A DNA stretch of 64,000 nt from Cladorhizidae sp. MBARI D1340-BT2 (GCA_028752905.1 JAQNBH010000007.1:14908759-14972758); one strand, 5' to 3'. Shown: positions 42,840-55,699, numbered from the stretch's first letter. A program made the numbers and translations. The notes: generated from the letters alone by a model not told the origin.

Positions 42840-43668
42840 ATATTCAGATCGTCCGATGCCAACAGAGGAAAAAGTAGGTAGGTGTACTGTACACATTACA
42901 ACTTGAGTTTCTCAACAGTCACACAGAACATTACTGATGTGTGCAGTAGTAATCTTAAGCCTAAAAAGGATGGCAATCCAACAAACACCCAAAGAAAACG
43001 TAGATACCTCCCATTCTTCCAGTTCACTACTCTCCTCCCATCCTATATTCAGATGGTCTGATGCCAACAGAGGAAAAGGTAGTTACAACTTTAGTTTCTC
43101 AACAGTCAACATGATGTGTCCTGTTACCTTAAGACTAAAAGGAAGGCTGGCTTTCCAGACTATATCACTGAGAATGTGTATATATCTCAAAACGAGTCAA
43201 AGAACTACTATTAATCTATCTTTCTATCTATATTCAGATGGTCCGATGTCAACAGAGGAAAAGGTAGGTGTACTGTACACATTATAACTTGAATTTCTTA
43301 ACATCGTTAGCAGGACTGAACCACCTTCACAACAGTAAATAACAACGGTAAATCTGCGAATGTTCTAGTCAAAACGACGAGCAAATTCGATTTTTAATGC
43401 GCTGTGCCCCATATACCTTCAAGGAAAAAGAATATTTATTTATTTATTTATACTCTACTAATAAGCAGTCTATATTTATTTCATCACATTATTTATATTC
43501 AGATCGTCCGATGCCAACAGAGGAAAAGGTAGGTAGGTGTACTGTAACTATATCACTGAGAATGTCTTACATATCTCAAAACGAGTCAAAGAACTACTAT
43601 TTATCTATCTATCTATTTATCTAATTATATTCAGATGGTCCGATGCCAACAGAGGAAAAGATAGTTTC
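42840..43668 (+). repeat. Five dispersed copies of a 26-bp block with splice-site-like borders
   Basis: The block ATGGTCCGATGCCAACAGAG + GAAAAG lies at 42848-42873, 43053-43078, 43238-43263, 43503-43528 and 43635-43660. Each is preceded by TATATTCAG or TATTCAG, and four of five are followed by GTAG. The intervening 110-240 bp also share pieces (ACTGTACACATTA, TTTCTCAACAGTC, ATATCTCAAAACGAGTCAAAG), so longer units were duplicated and diverged. Confidence 0.75.
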
Positions 43669-44955
43669 TCAACAGTCAACATTACTGATGTGTCCAGTTA
43701 TCTTAAGACTAAAAGGATGGCTTTACAAACTATCACCATGGCTATGTTGCTAATCCAACAAACACTCAAAGACGATGAATGAAACAAATCCCCAATGGGT
43801 TATCATGGCGCATCCATCTGTAATTTCAAGCCCTTCACTTGCGAATCACCACAGGACATTTCATTTATTTTTTATTGTCTCACCTACTACCATTTATGTT
43901 ATTATTATTATTCAAAAGCAAAAAGTGTTATCCAGACAGAGAAAACATTGGTTGCCTTAAGGGGGTAACGTTTTCTTACCAGTTAAGGGTGAACTACCTA
44001 TTCTTCCAGTCTGCTACTCTCCTCCCATCAATAACTATATTATTAACAATTACTATTGTTATTATTAGAATGTTCATTATATGCAGTAAGATGCAGTTCA
44101 GTGAAACACAGATGTGTTTCAGGCAGGCACCTCTTTAAAAGACTTCAATAGAAAGAACGCGAAGAAAACGAGTCAGATTCTTAAAGGTATCTGGACACAG
44201 ACAGATAACTCAGTTCACCGCCACTATTCCCCCCCCCTTTTTTTTGACGGACCATGCTTGAACCACTTGCCATGCTCACTACTGATGTCTTCACAGTCCA
44301 CACCACAATTCCTAACCTAATATGTTACCACACCTTGTGAAATGAGGCATTCAAAAGTTCCTCTTCGCAGACCTCATCTGTGCTATGATTTGTAAAGAAA
44401 TCTATTACTAACGATTATTATATAGTATTTAAGCAAATCCTGATTCAAGATTTGAATCAGCTGAATAGAGGAAGAAATCAGCTGATGGCAGAACATTCCA
44501 ACAGAAGAAAACCAAAGGCACCCATATATATGGCTTATCATTTCAGCTGCAACAGCTAACTTCTACACAACCAGCGAGTGGATATGAGTGGAAAAAGACC
44601 AACAACCATCAAACGACAATTCGGAGCTTAAAAGGAGTATATATACTGCTAAAAACATGGAAGTCAGCACTGAGATGTGATGCTAAAGAAAACTTTAGGG
44701 CCAATTGTCGCAAAGATCAAGAAAGAAGGAAGATTACACTCGAGTATAGATTACACTCGAGAAAAGCATTTTCTAAATGTATTACTAATGATTATTATAC
44801 TAAAAGTAATAATAAGAACAATCCTTGTGTTCTAACAACATCAGCAACATGAGGCTAGTGTGTATGAGATGTGACCAGCAACACCTGACAGTGAGTACAC
44901 CAACCACGAAAACACAATTACTCTCTTACAATGCTGGACGAGAGAGAATTGGGCT

Positions 44956-45105
44956 TGTCGGAATGGTTGGTTGGGAGGAGCACAGCAGGTTGAATGAGGA
45001 GGAGAGCTTGTCGGAATGGTTGGTTGGGAGGAGCACATCAGGTTGAATGAGGAGGAGAGCTTGTCGGAATGGTTAGTTGGGAGGAGCACATCAGGTTGTT
45101 GTCGG
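44956..45105 (+). repeat. 53-bp tandem repeat, three copies
   Basis: The unit starts CTTGTCGGAATGGTTGGTTG and continues GGAGGAGCACATCAGGTTGAATGAGGAGGAGAG. Copies start at about 44956, 45007 and 45060. Confidence 0.9.
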
Positions 45106-45654
45106 GATGATAGGTTTTTTACTTTTGCTTTTTAATTTTTGTTGGCTGGCTGAAAAGGATGCTTGTGACAGGGTATTTATAGTCTTTGTTGGCAACTGCA
45201 CGCAGCCGAAACAGGAGACAGAAGGGAGCCGGAAAAGGAGCGGGGGAAAAGGAGGAACAAAAACTACGCAAAAAACCTATAGCTCCTCCTCCCCCATTCA
45301 CGATGCCTTGTTGTTCCCTCCTTCCTACTCGATCACTCAATCAGATAATCAAAAGTACATGTAGTACAAAGAAGAAGTGTGGAGGGGGGGGGGGGATGGT
45401 TGGTTAGAAGGAAGGAAAAAAAGGAATAAAAAAAAACCCACCCACACACACACACACACAGAAAAAAGGAGAAAAGCACAACCACATTCCCACATATCAC
45501 AGGAGACAAACCAACCACCCCACCAACCCAGTCAGGCAGCAGACAGGCAAGCAGGCAGCAGCCAGCAGCAGGCAGACAGGCCAAGCCCCAGAGATTGAAC
45601 AGATAGATTCGATTAGATAAGACATAGGAACCTCCTCAAATTTAGTCCTCAACA

Positions 45655-45692
45655 TGCACACACACACACACACACACACACAAAACACACAC
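45655..45692 (+). repeat. (CA)n microsatellite
   Basis: An uninterrupted CA run followed by AAACACACACACGCACACACG. Part of a larger A/C-rich stretch from 45430. Confidence 0.9.
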
Positions 45693-45968
45693 ACGCACAC
45701 ACGCCAACAGTCCTACGCCTGCCTGAATCAGGAAACAGGACAGGCATGCATGCAAGAGGGGAAAAAAAATAATTTGGACCAATATATCAGACCTCGATTT
45801 TAAAATCAATTACCAAAAAGGTGCAAATTAAAAACTGCCACTACAAACCAATCAACACAACATTGACAAAAACACTCTGATACCAGCCAGGAATGAACAC
45901 CTGGCATACGCCAATCTTAAGAATCATGTACGTATTCAGAGACAAGGTCAATGTTCTCTAGATATCAA

Positions 45969-46620
45969 CTAGGGAGGTTTGAATATGATTATACAAATTA
46001 CTAGTATACGCAATTTCCCCCCAAATTGCACTCCCAACCATGAATCATCTGGCACATCCAAGCCATGGTAGTTTTCAATGGTGGTATCAGAAGTAATGTA
46101 TTGTAACATAATGGCTAGCTGCCGCCAGTCCAATTCACAAGGCAGAAATTCCGCAGCGTACATCGTTGACTTGCCATACAATACAGTGAAGTCTTGTGCA
46201 TCCTCTTCGACCAACGAAACACTTCTGTCCAGGTCGATTAATATGGCTATGTTACCGTTAAAACAAATATTCTCCAGCCGGATATCCAGGTGGGCTAGTC
46301 CAATTTGTTCATGCAATGCATCAATTGAATCGACTACACTGTCCACAAAATCAACAATGTTATCTTTTGCATTTTTTTTGGATAAGGGTGGGCTATATTG
46401 TGTGAAAGAAAAATATTTAGATTGTCCTATTAAGATCTTCATATTTGGTAATGCACAAATATCAGGAATGTCATCATGATAGTGGTCTAATAAGAACTGT
46501 AGTCTATCCCTTTCATTTTTCATTGCTTATCATGGGGTGTTTAAAAACTTCTTGATGTGATACTATGACCACAGACTTTCCTGACTGGACTTGATATGCA
46601 TCTCGACCAAAGTTATCTTT
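45969..46620 (-). pseudogene. Protein-kinase-like C-lobe, truncated at a repeat boundary
   Basis: The main frame (ATG 46523 to 45969, 184 residues) has the catalytic loop LAHLDIRLENICF (HxD and Asn) about residue 98, and ILIDLDRSV about residue 112 in the DFG position (DLD). Upstream on the same strand (46620-46527), in another frame, FGRDAYQVQSGKSVVIVSHQEVFKHP continues the protein toward the N-lobe, so one frameshift separates them near 46525. Immediately upstream, at 46621, the 156-bp repeat starts, cutting off the N-lobe. The C-terminus ends in a hydrophobic tail that may be intron read-through. The type resembles divergent kinases seen with nuclease-like domains in effector-like eukaryotic families; catalytic residues are retained. 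Confidence 0.6.
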
Positions 46621-46905
46621 AGTGTGAGCAGGAACCGAGGTGCCAACTATTGGAACTGTGACAATGGTCCCTGATCCATAAGTGGACATTCCAATTCCAA
46701 TATTGAGCGCACCTATGTCACAGATCCAACATAAGGCACCTCGATTCCAGTTCTTTTGCTATAGTCCCAACCCCAAGTGTGAGCAGGAAACGAGGTGCCA
46801 ACTATTTGTAAGAGGACATTCGAATGAATTCCAAATTAGAGCACTTAAGTCTCAGTTCCAATGTTAGGCACCTCGATTCCAGATCTTGGTTCCAGCCCCA
46901 CCCCC
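46621..46905 (+). repeat. 156-bp repeat, two units
   Basis: From GTGTGAGCAGGAACCGAGGTGCC on, about two units of the 156-bp family in the plus sense. It abuts the truncated kinase-like fragment. Confidence 0.9.
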
Positions 46906-47149
46906 GAGAATGATGATCCACAGATGCACGATTTTGGAGTGTTCCTCATTTCCCAGCCATAGCGAAGATGTAGTGCATCTCTAAATTCTCCTTTGTTTAG
47001 GAAGAAGCCGTGCTCATCAATTGGCAGAACAGTCAGCCAGGAGGAGGAACCCTTTTCTTTGGCGAGTGCAATTTGTCTTTTTTGGTCAATTGAGAGGGTA
47101 CTGTCAAGGGCATGTCTCTCAGCAGGTGATTGGAATTTCTGCGAGTGTA
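46906..47149. other. Short unique segment
   Basis: Non-repeat DNA between repeat arrays; no gene recognised. Confidence 0.4.
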
Positions 47150-47280
47150 ACCAGGGTGCGTATGCACTAGTCAGTCTTCCCCTACTTGAGTGTAACCAGG
47201 GTGCGTATGCACTAGTCTTCCCCTACTTGAGTGTAACCAGGGTGCGTGTAACCAGGGTACGTATGCACTAGTCTTCCCCC
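47150..47280 (+). repeat. About 50-bp tandem repeat
   Basis: GAGTGTAACCAGGGTGCGTATGCACTAGTC...TTCCCCTACTT occurs at about 47144, 47190 and 47230, the last copy partly duplicated internally. Confidence 0.85.
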
Positions 47281-47317
47281 ACCATTGGTCTTCCCCCACC
47301 ATTGTTCAACCCCATAC

Positions 47318-47463
47318 CACCATTTTACGACCCAATACCACCATTGTACAACCCAATACCACCATTGTACAACCCAATATCACCATTGTACAACCCAATA
47401 CCACCATTGTACAACCCAATACCACCATTGTACACCCCAATACCACCATTGTACAAACCAATA
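47318..47463 (-). repeat. 21-bp minisatellite (minus orientation)
   Basis: Seven copies of CAATACCACCATTGTACAACC, the exact reverse complement of the unit at 41480-41693. A relic (ATACCAACATTGTACAACC) is also present at about 50354 and 53352 inside the large duplication. Confidence 0.95.
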
Positions 47464-47639
47464 CCCATTTGTTCCACTTTATAGTACAACCCAAAAGCAA
47501 TAAAAATCAATATCCAGACAGGAGAAGAAATCAAATGACAAGTAGAAAAATGTAATCAAGAGTGAAGCTGTAATTGTTACAGTTATTGTTGTTGTTTCCA
47601 ATTGATGTGTTCAGATTCACTGTAAGTCCAGACAGGAGA

Positions 47640-49212
47640 AGAAATGAAATGAGGTGCCTACTATTGGAACTGTGAGAATGGACCCTGTATCCATAATACG
47701 ACATTCCAATTCCAATATTGAGCACGTATGTCATAGTTGCAACATAAGGCACCTCGATTCCATTTCTTGGCTCCAGCCCCACCCCCCAAATGAGTGAGCA
47801 GGAAACAAGGTGCCTACTATTGGAACTGTGACAATGGTCCCTATATTTGTAAGAGGACATTCCAATTCCAATATTGAGCACCTATGTCACAGTTCCAACA
47901 TAAGGCACCTCGATTTCAGTTCTTGGCTCAAGCCCCACCCCTCAAATAGATCAGCTAGAAATGAGGTGCCTACTATTGGAACTGTGAGAATGGACCCTGT
48001 ATCCATAATAGGACATTCCAATTCCAATATTGAGCACGTATGTCACAGTTGCAACATAAGGCACCTCGATTCCATTTCTTGGCTCCAGCCCCACCCCCCA
48101 AATGAGTGAGCAGGAAACAAGGTGCCTACTATTGGAACTGTGACAATGGTCCCTATATTTGTAAGAGGACATTCCAATTCCAAATTAGAGCACCAATGTC
48201 GCAGTTGCAACATAAGGCACCTCGATTCCATTTCTTGGCTCAATGCACCACACCAAAAATGAGTCAGCAGGAAACCAGGTGCCTACTATTGAAACTGTGA
48301 CAATGGTCCCTATGTCTATAATTGGACATCCCTATTCCAATATAGTGCACCTATGTCACAGTTCCAACTAAAGGCACCTCGATTCCAGTTCTTGGCTCAA
48401 GCCCCACCCCTCAAATGGGTCAGCTAGAAACGAGGTGCCTACTATTGTAACTGTGACAATGGTCCCTGATCCATAAGTGGACATTCCAATTCCAATATTG
48501 AGCACCTATGTCTCAGATCCAACATAAGGCACCTCGATTCCAGTTCTTTTGCTATAGTCCTAACCCCAAGTGTGAGCAGGAAACGAGGTGCCAACTATTG
48601 GAACTGACAATCATCCCTGTATTTGTAAGAGGACATTCGAATTCCAAATTACAGCACTTAAGTCTCAGTTCCAACGTTAGGCACCTCGATTCCAGATCTT
48701 GGTTCCAGCCCCACCCCCAATGTGTCAGCTGGAAACAAAGTGCTTACTATTGGAACTGTAACAATGGTCCCTGTATCCATAAGAGGATATTCCAATTCCA
48801 ATATAGTGCACCTATGTCACAGGTGTAAGATAAGGCACCTCGATTCCAGTTCTTGGCTCAAGCCCCACCCCTCAAATGGGTCAGCTAGAAACGAGGTGCC
48901 TACTATTGGAACTATGACAATGGTCCCTGCATCCATAAGAGGACATTCCAATTCCAATATTGAGCACCTATGTCACAGTTCCAACATAAGGCACCTCGAT
49001 TTCAGTTCTTGGCTCAAGCCCCACCCCTCAAATGGGTCAGCTAGAAATGAGGTGCCTACTATTGGAACTGTGAGAATGGACCCTGTATCCATAATAGGAC
49101 ATTCCAATTCCAATATTGAGCACGTATGTCACAGTTGCAACATAAGGCACCTCGATTCCATATCTTGGCTCCAGCCCCACCCCCCAAATGAGTGAGCAGG
49201 AAACAAGGTGCC
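47640..49212 (+). repeat. 156-bp repeat array, plus orientation
   Basis: About ten head-to-tail units. Each starts GAGGTGCCTACTATTGGAAC and includes TGTGACAATGGTCCCT, CATTCCAATTCCAATATTGAGCAC, CATAAGGCACCTCGATTCC and TTGGCTC-AGCCCCACCCC. Example period: starts at 48893 and 49049, 156 bp apart. At about 49215 the array flips orientation. Confidence 0.95.
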
Positions 49213-52200
49213 TACTATTGGAATTGGAATGTCCACTTATGGATCAGGGACCATTGTCACAGTTGCAATAGTAGGCACCTCGTTTCTAGCTGACCCATTT
49301 GAGGGGTGGGGCTTGAGCCAAGAACTGGAATCGAGGTGCCTTTAGTTGGAACTGTAACATAGGTGCGCTATATTGGAATAGAGATGTCCAATTATAGACA
49401 TAGGGACCATTGTCACAGTTTCAATAGTAGGCACCTGGTTTCCTGCTGACTCATTTTTGGTGTGGTGCTGGAGCCAAGAAATGGAATCGAGGTGCCTTAT
49501 GTTGCAACTGCGACATTGGTGCTCTAATTTGGAATTATAATGTCCTCTTACAAATATAGGGACCATTGTCACAGTTCCAATAGTAGGCACCTTGTTTCCT
49601 GCTCACTCATTTGGGGGGTGGGGCTGGAGCCAAGATATGGAATCGAGGTGCCTTATGTTGCAACTGTGACATACGTGCTCAATATTGGAATTGGAATGTC
49701 CTATTATGGATACAGGGTCCATTCTCACAGTTCCAATAGTAGGCACCTCATTTCTAGCTGACCCATTTGAGGGGTGGGGCTTGAGCCAAGAACTGAAATC
49801 GAGGTGCCTTATGTTGGAACTGTGACATAGGTGCTCAATATTGGAATTGGAATGTCCTCTTATGGATGCAGGGACCATTGTCATAGTTCCAATAGTAGGC
49901 ACCTCGTTTCTAGCTGACCCATTTGAGGGGTGGGGCTTGAGCCAAGAACTGGAATCGAGGTGCCTTATCTTACACCTGTGACATAGGTGCACTATATTGG
50001 AATAGAGATGTCCAATTATAGACATAGGGACCATTGTCACAGTTTCAATAGTAGGCACCTGGTTTCCTGCTGACTCATTTTTGGTGTGGTGCTGGAGCCA
50101 AGAAATGGAATCGAGGTGCCTTATGTTGCAACTGCGACATTGGTGCTCTAATTTGGAATTGGGGGCTGGGATAGGGTAAGGGCTTCTGGTGGATAATGCT
50201 CTAGCTAGGAAGCATTAGGAGCTGGGATAGGGCATTGAAGTTTCTGTGTCATGTGACTACAATTAAGTCACAATTAATTTAGGCACACCTGTGGGTGGCA
50301 TAGTTAGGCCTTTAGGCGACAATGTGTAAACTCCACCACCATTGTTCCGCTTAATACCAACATTGTACAACCTATCCAGACAGAAGTTATCTCAAGCAGA
50401 GGGGATATTGTATGAGCAGGGGGGATACCTCCAGTGTCTGCGTCAGTCGCTGCATTGGCACCCCTGCCTCCAGATTAACCTAGATGATGAGAATCCACCA
50501 TAATTATCGTGAGGCTTTTAAAACCATCCGAGAGAAACAATTTTATATCCCACGATCAGTAGTTCACCAGCTGCTCATATAAAGGGTGGTTAGGGGTCCA
50601 CTCACATTATATATACCACCCTCCCAAGAACTGGTTCACGCCTAAAGAAACAGGGGCCAGAACCTTGAGCAGTTCAAATTGAATGAATCATATTTGATGA
50701 CAGATTTTTTATCAAAGGACCAGGTCAGAGAAGATGCCAAAAGAAGAAGAACTGAACTGTAACATAGGTGCTCTAGGTCCTCTATATTGGAATTGGGATC
50801 ACCTGGTTTCATATAATTATTATTATGAAGATGTATGCAAAAAAATGCATCAATAATGCACATCACACACACAACTGGAACTGTGACAATGGTAAGAGAG
50901 GGAGAAGGCTTTGGGGGGTGGGGCTGGAGCCAAGAAATGGAATCCAGGTGCCTTATGTTGGAGCTACGACATGGGTGGTCTATATTGGAATTGGAATGTC
51001 CACTTATAGATACAGGGATGATTGTCACAGTTGCAATAGTAAGCACCTCGTTTACAGCTCACTCATTTGGGGTGTGTGGCTGGAGCCAAGAACTGGAATC
51101 GAGGTGCCTTTTGTTGGAGCTGGGACATTGGTGCACTATATTGGAATTAGGATGTCCACTTATAGAGATAGGGACCATTGTCACAGTTTCCAATATAGTG
51201 CCTTAAAACCCAGCGTCGAGAAACTGCATGCCCTAGCCCTAGCTTGAGCCAAGAACTGGAATCGAGGTGCCTTATGTTGGAACTGTGGCATAGGTGCACT
51301 ATATTGGAATTTAGATGTCCTCTTATGGATATAGGGACCATAGTCACAGTTCAAATAGTAGGCACCTCGTTTCCAGCTGACCAATTTTGGGGCAAGTTTC
51401 ACTCCAAAAAATTAGTACAAGTTACATACAGTACTTATGTAACTTTCTAGCTATTATTAACATAAAATCATATTTTTCGGTTGGAGCCAAGAACTGGAAT
51501 CAAAGTGCCTTTTGTTAAAACTGTGACATGGCGCTCTATATTGGAATCGAGGTGCCTTTAGTTGGAACTGTGACATAGGTGCACTATATTGGAATAGAGA
51601 TGTCCAATTATAGACATAGGGACCATTGTCACAGTTTCAATAGTAGGCACCTGGTTTCCTGCTGACTCATTTTTGGTGTGGTGCTGGAGCCAAGAAATGG
51701 AATCGAGGTGCCTTATGTTGCAACTGCGACATTGGTGCTCTAATTTGGAATTGGAATGTCCTCTTACAAATATAGGGACCATTGTCACAGTTCCAATAGT
51801 AGGCACCTTGTTTCCTGCTCACTCATTTGGGGGTGGGGCTGGAGCCAAGAAATGGAATCGAGGTGCCTTATGTTGCAACGTGCTAGAAACGAGGTGCCTA
51901 CTATTGGAACTATGACAATGGTCCCTGCATCCATAAGAGGACATTCCAATTCCAATATTGAGCACCTATGTCACAGTTTCAACTAAAGGCACCTCGATTC
52001 CAGTTCTTGGCTCAAGCCCCACCCCTCAAATGGGTCAGCTAGAAATGAGGTGCCTACTATTAGAACTGTGAGAATGGACCCTGTATCCATAATAGGACAT
52101 TCCAATTCCAATATTGAGCACGTATGTCACAGTTGCAACATAAGGCACCTCGATTCCAGTTCTTGGCTCCAGCCCCACCCCCCAAATGAGTGAGCAGGAA

Positions 52201-55170
52201 ACAAGGTGCCTACTATTGGAATTGGAATGTCCACTTATGGATCAGGGACCATTGTCACAGTTGCAATAGTAGGCACCTCGTTTCTAGCTGACCCATTTGA
52301 GGGGTGGGGCTTGAGCCAAGAACTGGAATCGAGGTGCCTTTAGTTGGAACTGTAACATAGGTGCGCTATATTGGAATAGAGATGTCCAATTATAGACATA
52401 GGGACCATTGTCACAGTTTCAATAGTAGGCACCTGGTTTCCTGCTGACTCATTTTTGGTGTGGTGCTGGAGCCAAGAAATGGAATCGAGGTGCCTTATGT
52501 TGCAACTGCGACATTGGTGCTCTAATTTGGAATTGTAATGTCCTCTTACAAATATAGGGACCATTGTCACAGTTCCAATAGTAGGCACCTTGTTTCCTGC
52601 TCACTCATTTGGGGGGTGGGGCTGGAGTCAAGATATGGAATCGAGGTGCCTTATGTTGCAACTGTGACATACATGCTCAATATTGGAATTGGAATGTCCT
52701 ATTATGGATACAGGGTCCATTCTCACAGTTCCAATAGTAGGCACCTCATTTCTAGCTGACCCATTTGAGGGGTGGGGCTTGAGCCAAGAACTGAAATCGA
52801 GGTGCCTTATGTTGGAACTGTGACATAGGTGCTCAATATTGAAATTGGAATGTCCTCTTATGGATGCAGGGACCATTGTCATAGTTCCAATAGTAGGCAC
52901 CTCGTTTCTAGCTGACCCATTTGAGGGGTGGGGCTTGAGCCAAGAACTGGAATCGAGGTGCCTTATCTTACACCTGTGACATAGGTGCACTATATTGGAA
53001 TAGAGATGTCCAATTATAGACATAGGGACCATTGTCACAGTTTCAATAGTAGGCACCTGGTTTCCTGCTGACTCATTTTTGGTGTGGTGCTGGAGCCAAG
53101 AAATGGAATCGAGGTGCCTTATGTTGCAACTGCGACATTGGTGCTCTAATTTGGAATTGGGGGCTGGGATAGGGTAAGGGCTTCTGGTGGATAATGCTCT
53201 AGCTAGGAAGCATTAGGAGCTGGGATAGGGCATTGAAGTTTCTGTGTCATGTGACTACAATTAAGTCACAATTAATTTAGGCACACCTGTGGGTGGCATA
53301 GTTAGGCCTTTAGGCGACAATGTGTAAACTCCACCACCATTGTTCCGCTTAATACCAACATTGTACAACCTATCCAGACAGAAGTTATCTCAAGCAGAGG
53401 GGATATTGTATGAGCAGGGGGGATACCTCCAGTGTCTGCGTCAGTCGCTGCATGGGCACCCCTGCCTCCAGATTAACCTAGATGATGAGAATCCACCATA
53501 ATTATCGTGAGGCTTTTAAAACCATCCGAGAGAAACAATTTTATATCCCACGATCAGTAGTTCACCAGCTGCTCATATAAAGGGTGGTTAGGGGTCCACT
53601 CACATTATATATACCACCCTCCCAAGAACTGGTTCACGCCTAAAGAAACAGGGGCCAGAACCTTGAGCAGTTCAAATTGAATGAATCATATTTGATGACA
53701 GATTTTTTATCAAAGGACCAGGTCAGAGAAGATGCCAAAAGAAGAAGAACTGAACTGTAACATAGGTGCTCTAGGTCCTCTATATTGGAATTGGGATCAC
53801 CTGGTTTCATATAATTATTATTATGAAGATGTATGCAAAAAAATGCATCAATAATGCACATCACACACACAACTGGAACTGTGACAATGGTAAGAGAGGG
53901 AGAAGGCTTTGGGGGGTGGGGCTGGAGCCAAGAAATGGAATCCAGGTGCCTTATGTTGGAGCTACGACATGGGTGGTCTATATTGGAATTGGAATGTCCA
54001 CTTATAGATACAGGGATGATTGTCACAGTTGCAATAGTAAGCACCTCGTTTACAGCTCACTCATTTGGGGTGTGTGGCTGGAGCCAAGAACTGGAATCGA
54101 GGTGCCTTTTGTTGGAGCTGGGACATTGGTGCACTATATTGGAATTAGGATGTCCACTTATAGAGATAGGGACCATTGTCACAGTTTCCAATATAGTGCC
54201 TTAAAACCCAGCGTCGAGAAACTGCATGCCCTAGCCCTAGCTTGAGCCAAGAACTGGAATCGAGGTGCCTTATGTTGGAACTGTGGCATAGGTGCACTAT
54301 ATTGGAATTTAGATGTCCTCTTATGGATATAGGGACCATAGTCACAGTTCAAATAGTAGGCACCTCGTTTCCAGCTGACCAATTTTGGGGCAAGTTTCAC
54401 TCCAAAAAATTAGTACAAGTTACATACAGTACTTATGTAACTTTCTAGCTATTATTAACATAAAATCATATTTTTCGGTTGGAGCCAAGAACTGGAATCA
54501 AAGTGCCTTTTGTTAAAACTGTGACATGGCGCTCTATATTGGAATCGAGGTGCCTTTAGTTGGAACTGTGACATAGGTGCACTATATTGGAATAGAGATG
54601 TCCAATTATAGACATAGGGACCATTGTCACAGTTTCAATAGTAGGCACCTGGTTTCCTGCTGACTCATTTTTGGTGTGGTGCTGGAGCCAAGAAATGGAA
54701 TCGAGGTGCCTTATGTTGCAACTGCGACATTGGTGCTCTAATTTGGAATTGGAATGTCCTCTTACAAATATAGGGACCATTGTCACAGTTCCAATAGTAG
54801 GCACCTTGTTTCCTGCTCACTCATTTGGGGGTGGGGCTGGAGCCAAGAAATGGAATCGAGGTGCCTTATGTTGCAACGTGCTAGAAACGAGGTGCCTACT
54901 ATTGGAACTATGACAATGGTCCCTGCATCCATAAGAGGACATTCCAATTCCAATATTGAGCACCTATGTCACAGTTTCAACTAAAGGCACCTCGATTCCA
55001 GTTCTTGGCTCAAGCCCCACCCCTCAAATGGGTCAGCTAGAAATGAGGTGCCTACTATTAGAACTGTGAGAATGGACCCTGTATCCATAATAGGACATTC
55101 CAATTCCAATATTGAGCACGTATGTCACAGTTGCAACATAAGGCACCTCGATTCCAGTTCTTAGCTCCAG
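48884..55170. repeat. 2998-bp higher-order direct duplication (two copies plus partial third)
   Basis: Copy 1 is about 48884-51881, copy 2 about 51882-54879, and a partial third about 54880-55170. Corresponding positions are 2998 bp apart along the whole length (for example 49342/52340, 50642/53640, 51558/54556), with only a scattering of substitutions. Each copy holds plus-orientation 156-bp units, an inversion point, minus-orientation units, and a unique segment of about 700 bp (50159-50870, 53157-53868). The junctions fall at GTTGCAAC/GTGCTAGAAACGAGG within 156-bp units, so unequal exchange between units is the likely cause. Confidence 0.95.
50159..50870. other. Unique segment within the higher-order repeat
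   Basis: It begins GGGGGCTGGGATAGGG and contains a relic of the 21-bp minisatellite and a CCATCCGAGAGAAACAATTT stretch. No gene is seen. It is duplicated at 53157-53868. Confidence 0.7.
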
Positions 55171-55611
55171 CCACACCCCCAAATGAGTGAGCTTGAAACG
55201 AGGTGCCTATTATTGCAACTGTGACAATTGTCCCTGTGTCTATAAGTAGACATTCCAATTCCAAAATAGAGCACCTATGCCAGCAGTTGCAACATAAAGC
55301 ACCTCAATTCCAGTTCTTGGCTCCAGCCGCACACCCAAATGAGTGAGCTGGAAACGAGGTGCCTATTATTGCAACTGTGACAAAGTTCCCTGTATCCATA
55401 AAAGGACATTCCAATTCCAATATAGAGCACCAATGTCGCAGTGTCAATATAAGGCACCACTTCGATTTCAGTTCTTGGCTGCAGCCCCACCCCCAATTTG
55501 TCAGCTGGAAACGGGGTGGTTACTATTGGAACTGTAACAATGTACTCATTTGGGGGTTGGATGAAATGTTGGAACCCGGGCATAGGTGCACTATATTGGA
55601 ACTGGGGGGAA
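55171..55611 (+). repeat. Diverged 156-bp repeat units
   Basis: About three plus-sense units, more diverged than those to the left (ATTATTGCAACTGTGACAA, CACCACTTCGATTTC). They end at TATTGGAACTGGGGGG, next to a fragment of the 180-bp intron repeat. Confidence 0.85.
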
Positions 55612-55699
55612 AAGTAAACAGTTAAAGCTGGATATATATGTCACAATCAAAAAAAAAAAATTAACAAACTAATGCAAGCCAGAAACGATTATAGGACAA

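Larger units (their letters stand above)
43669..45968. other. Spacer; no gene supported
   Basis: This contains the 53-bp array at 44956-45105, a poly(G) run near 45381, two CA microsatellites (about 45440 and 45655-45692), and Cys/Gln-poor short frames that are composition artefacts. Nothing else was recognised. Confidence 0.5.

Noticed and set aside
47281..47500. CRISPR-like array of short repeats
   Set aside because: The 21-bp units are contiguous with no unique spacers; this is a minisatellite in a eukaryotic genome.
47640..55170. Many 60-157 codon frames on both strands of the 156-bp arrays
   Set aside because: 156 is divisible by three, so any open frame in one unit stays open in the next. 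The same peptides recur every 52 residues, in both orientations, with no domain or splice pattern.
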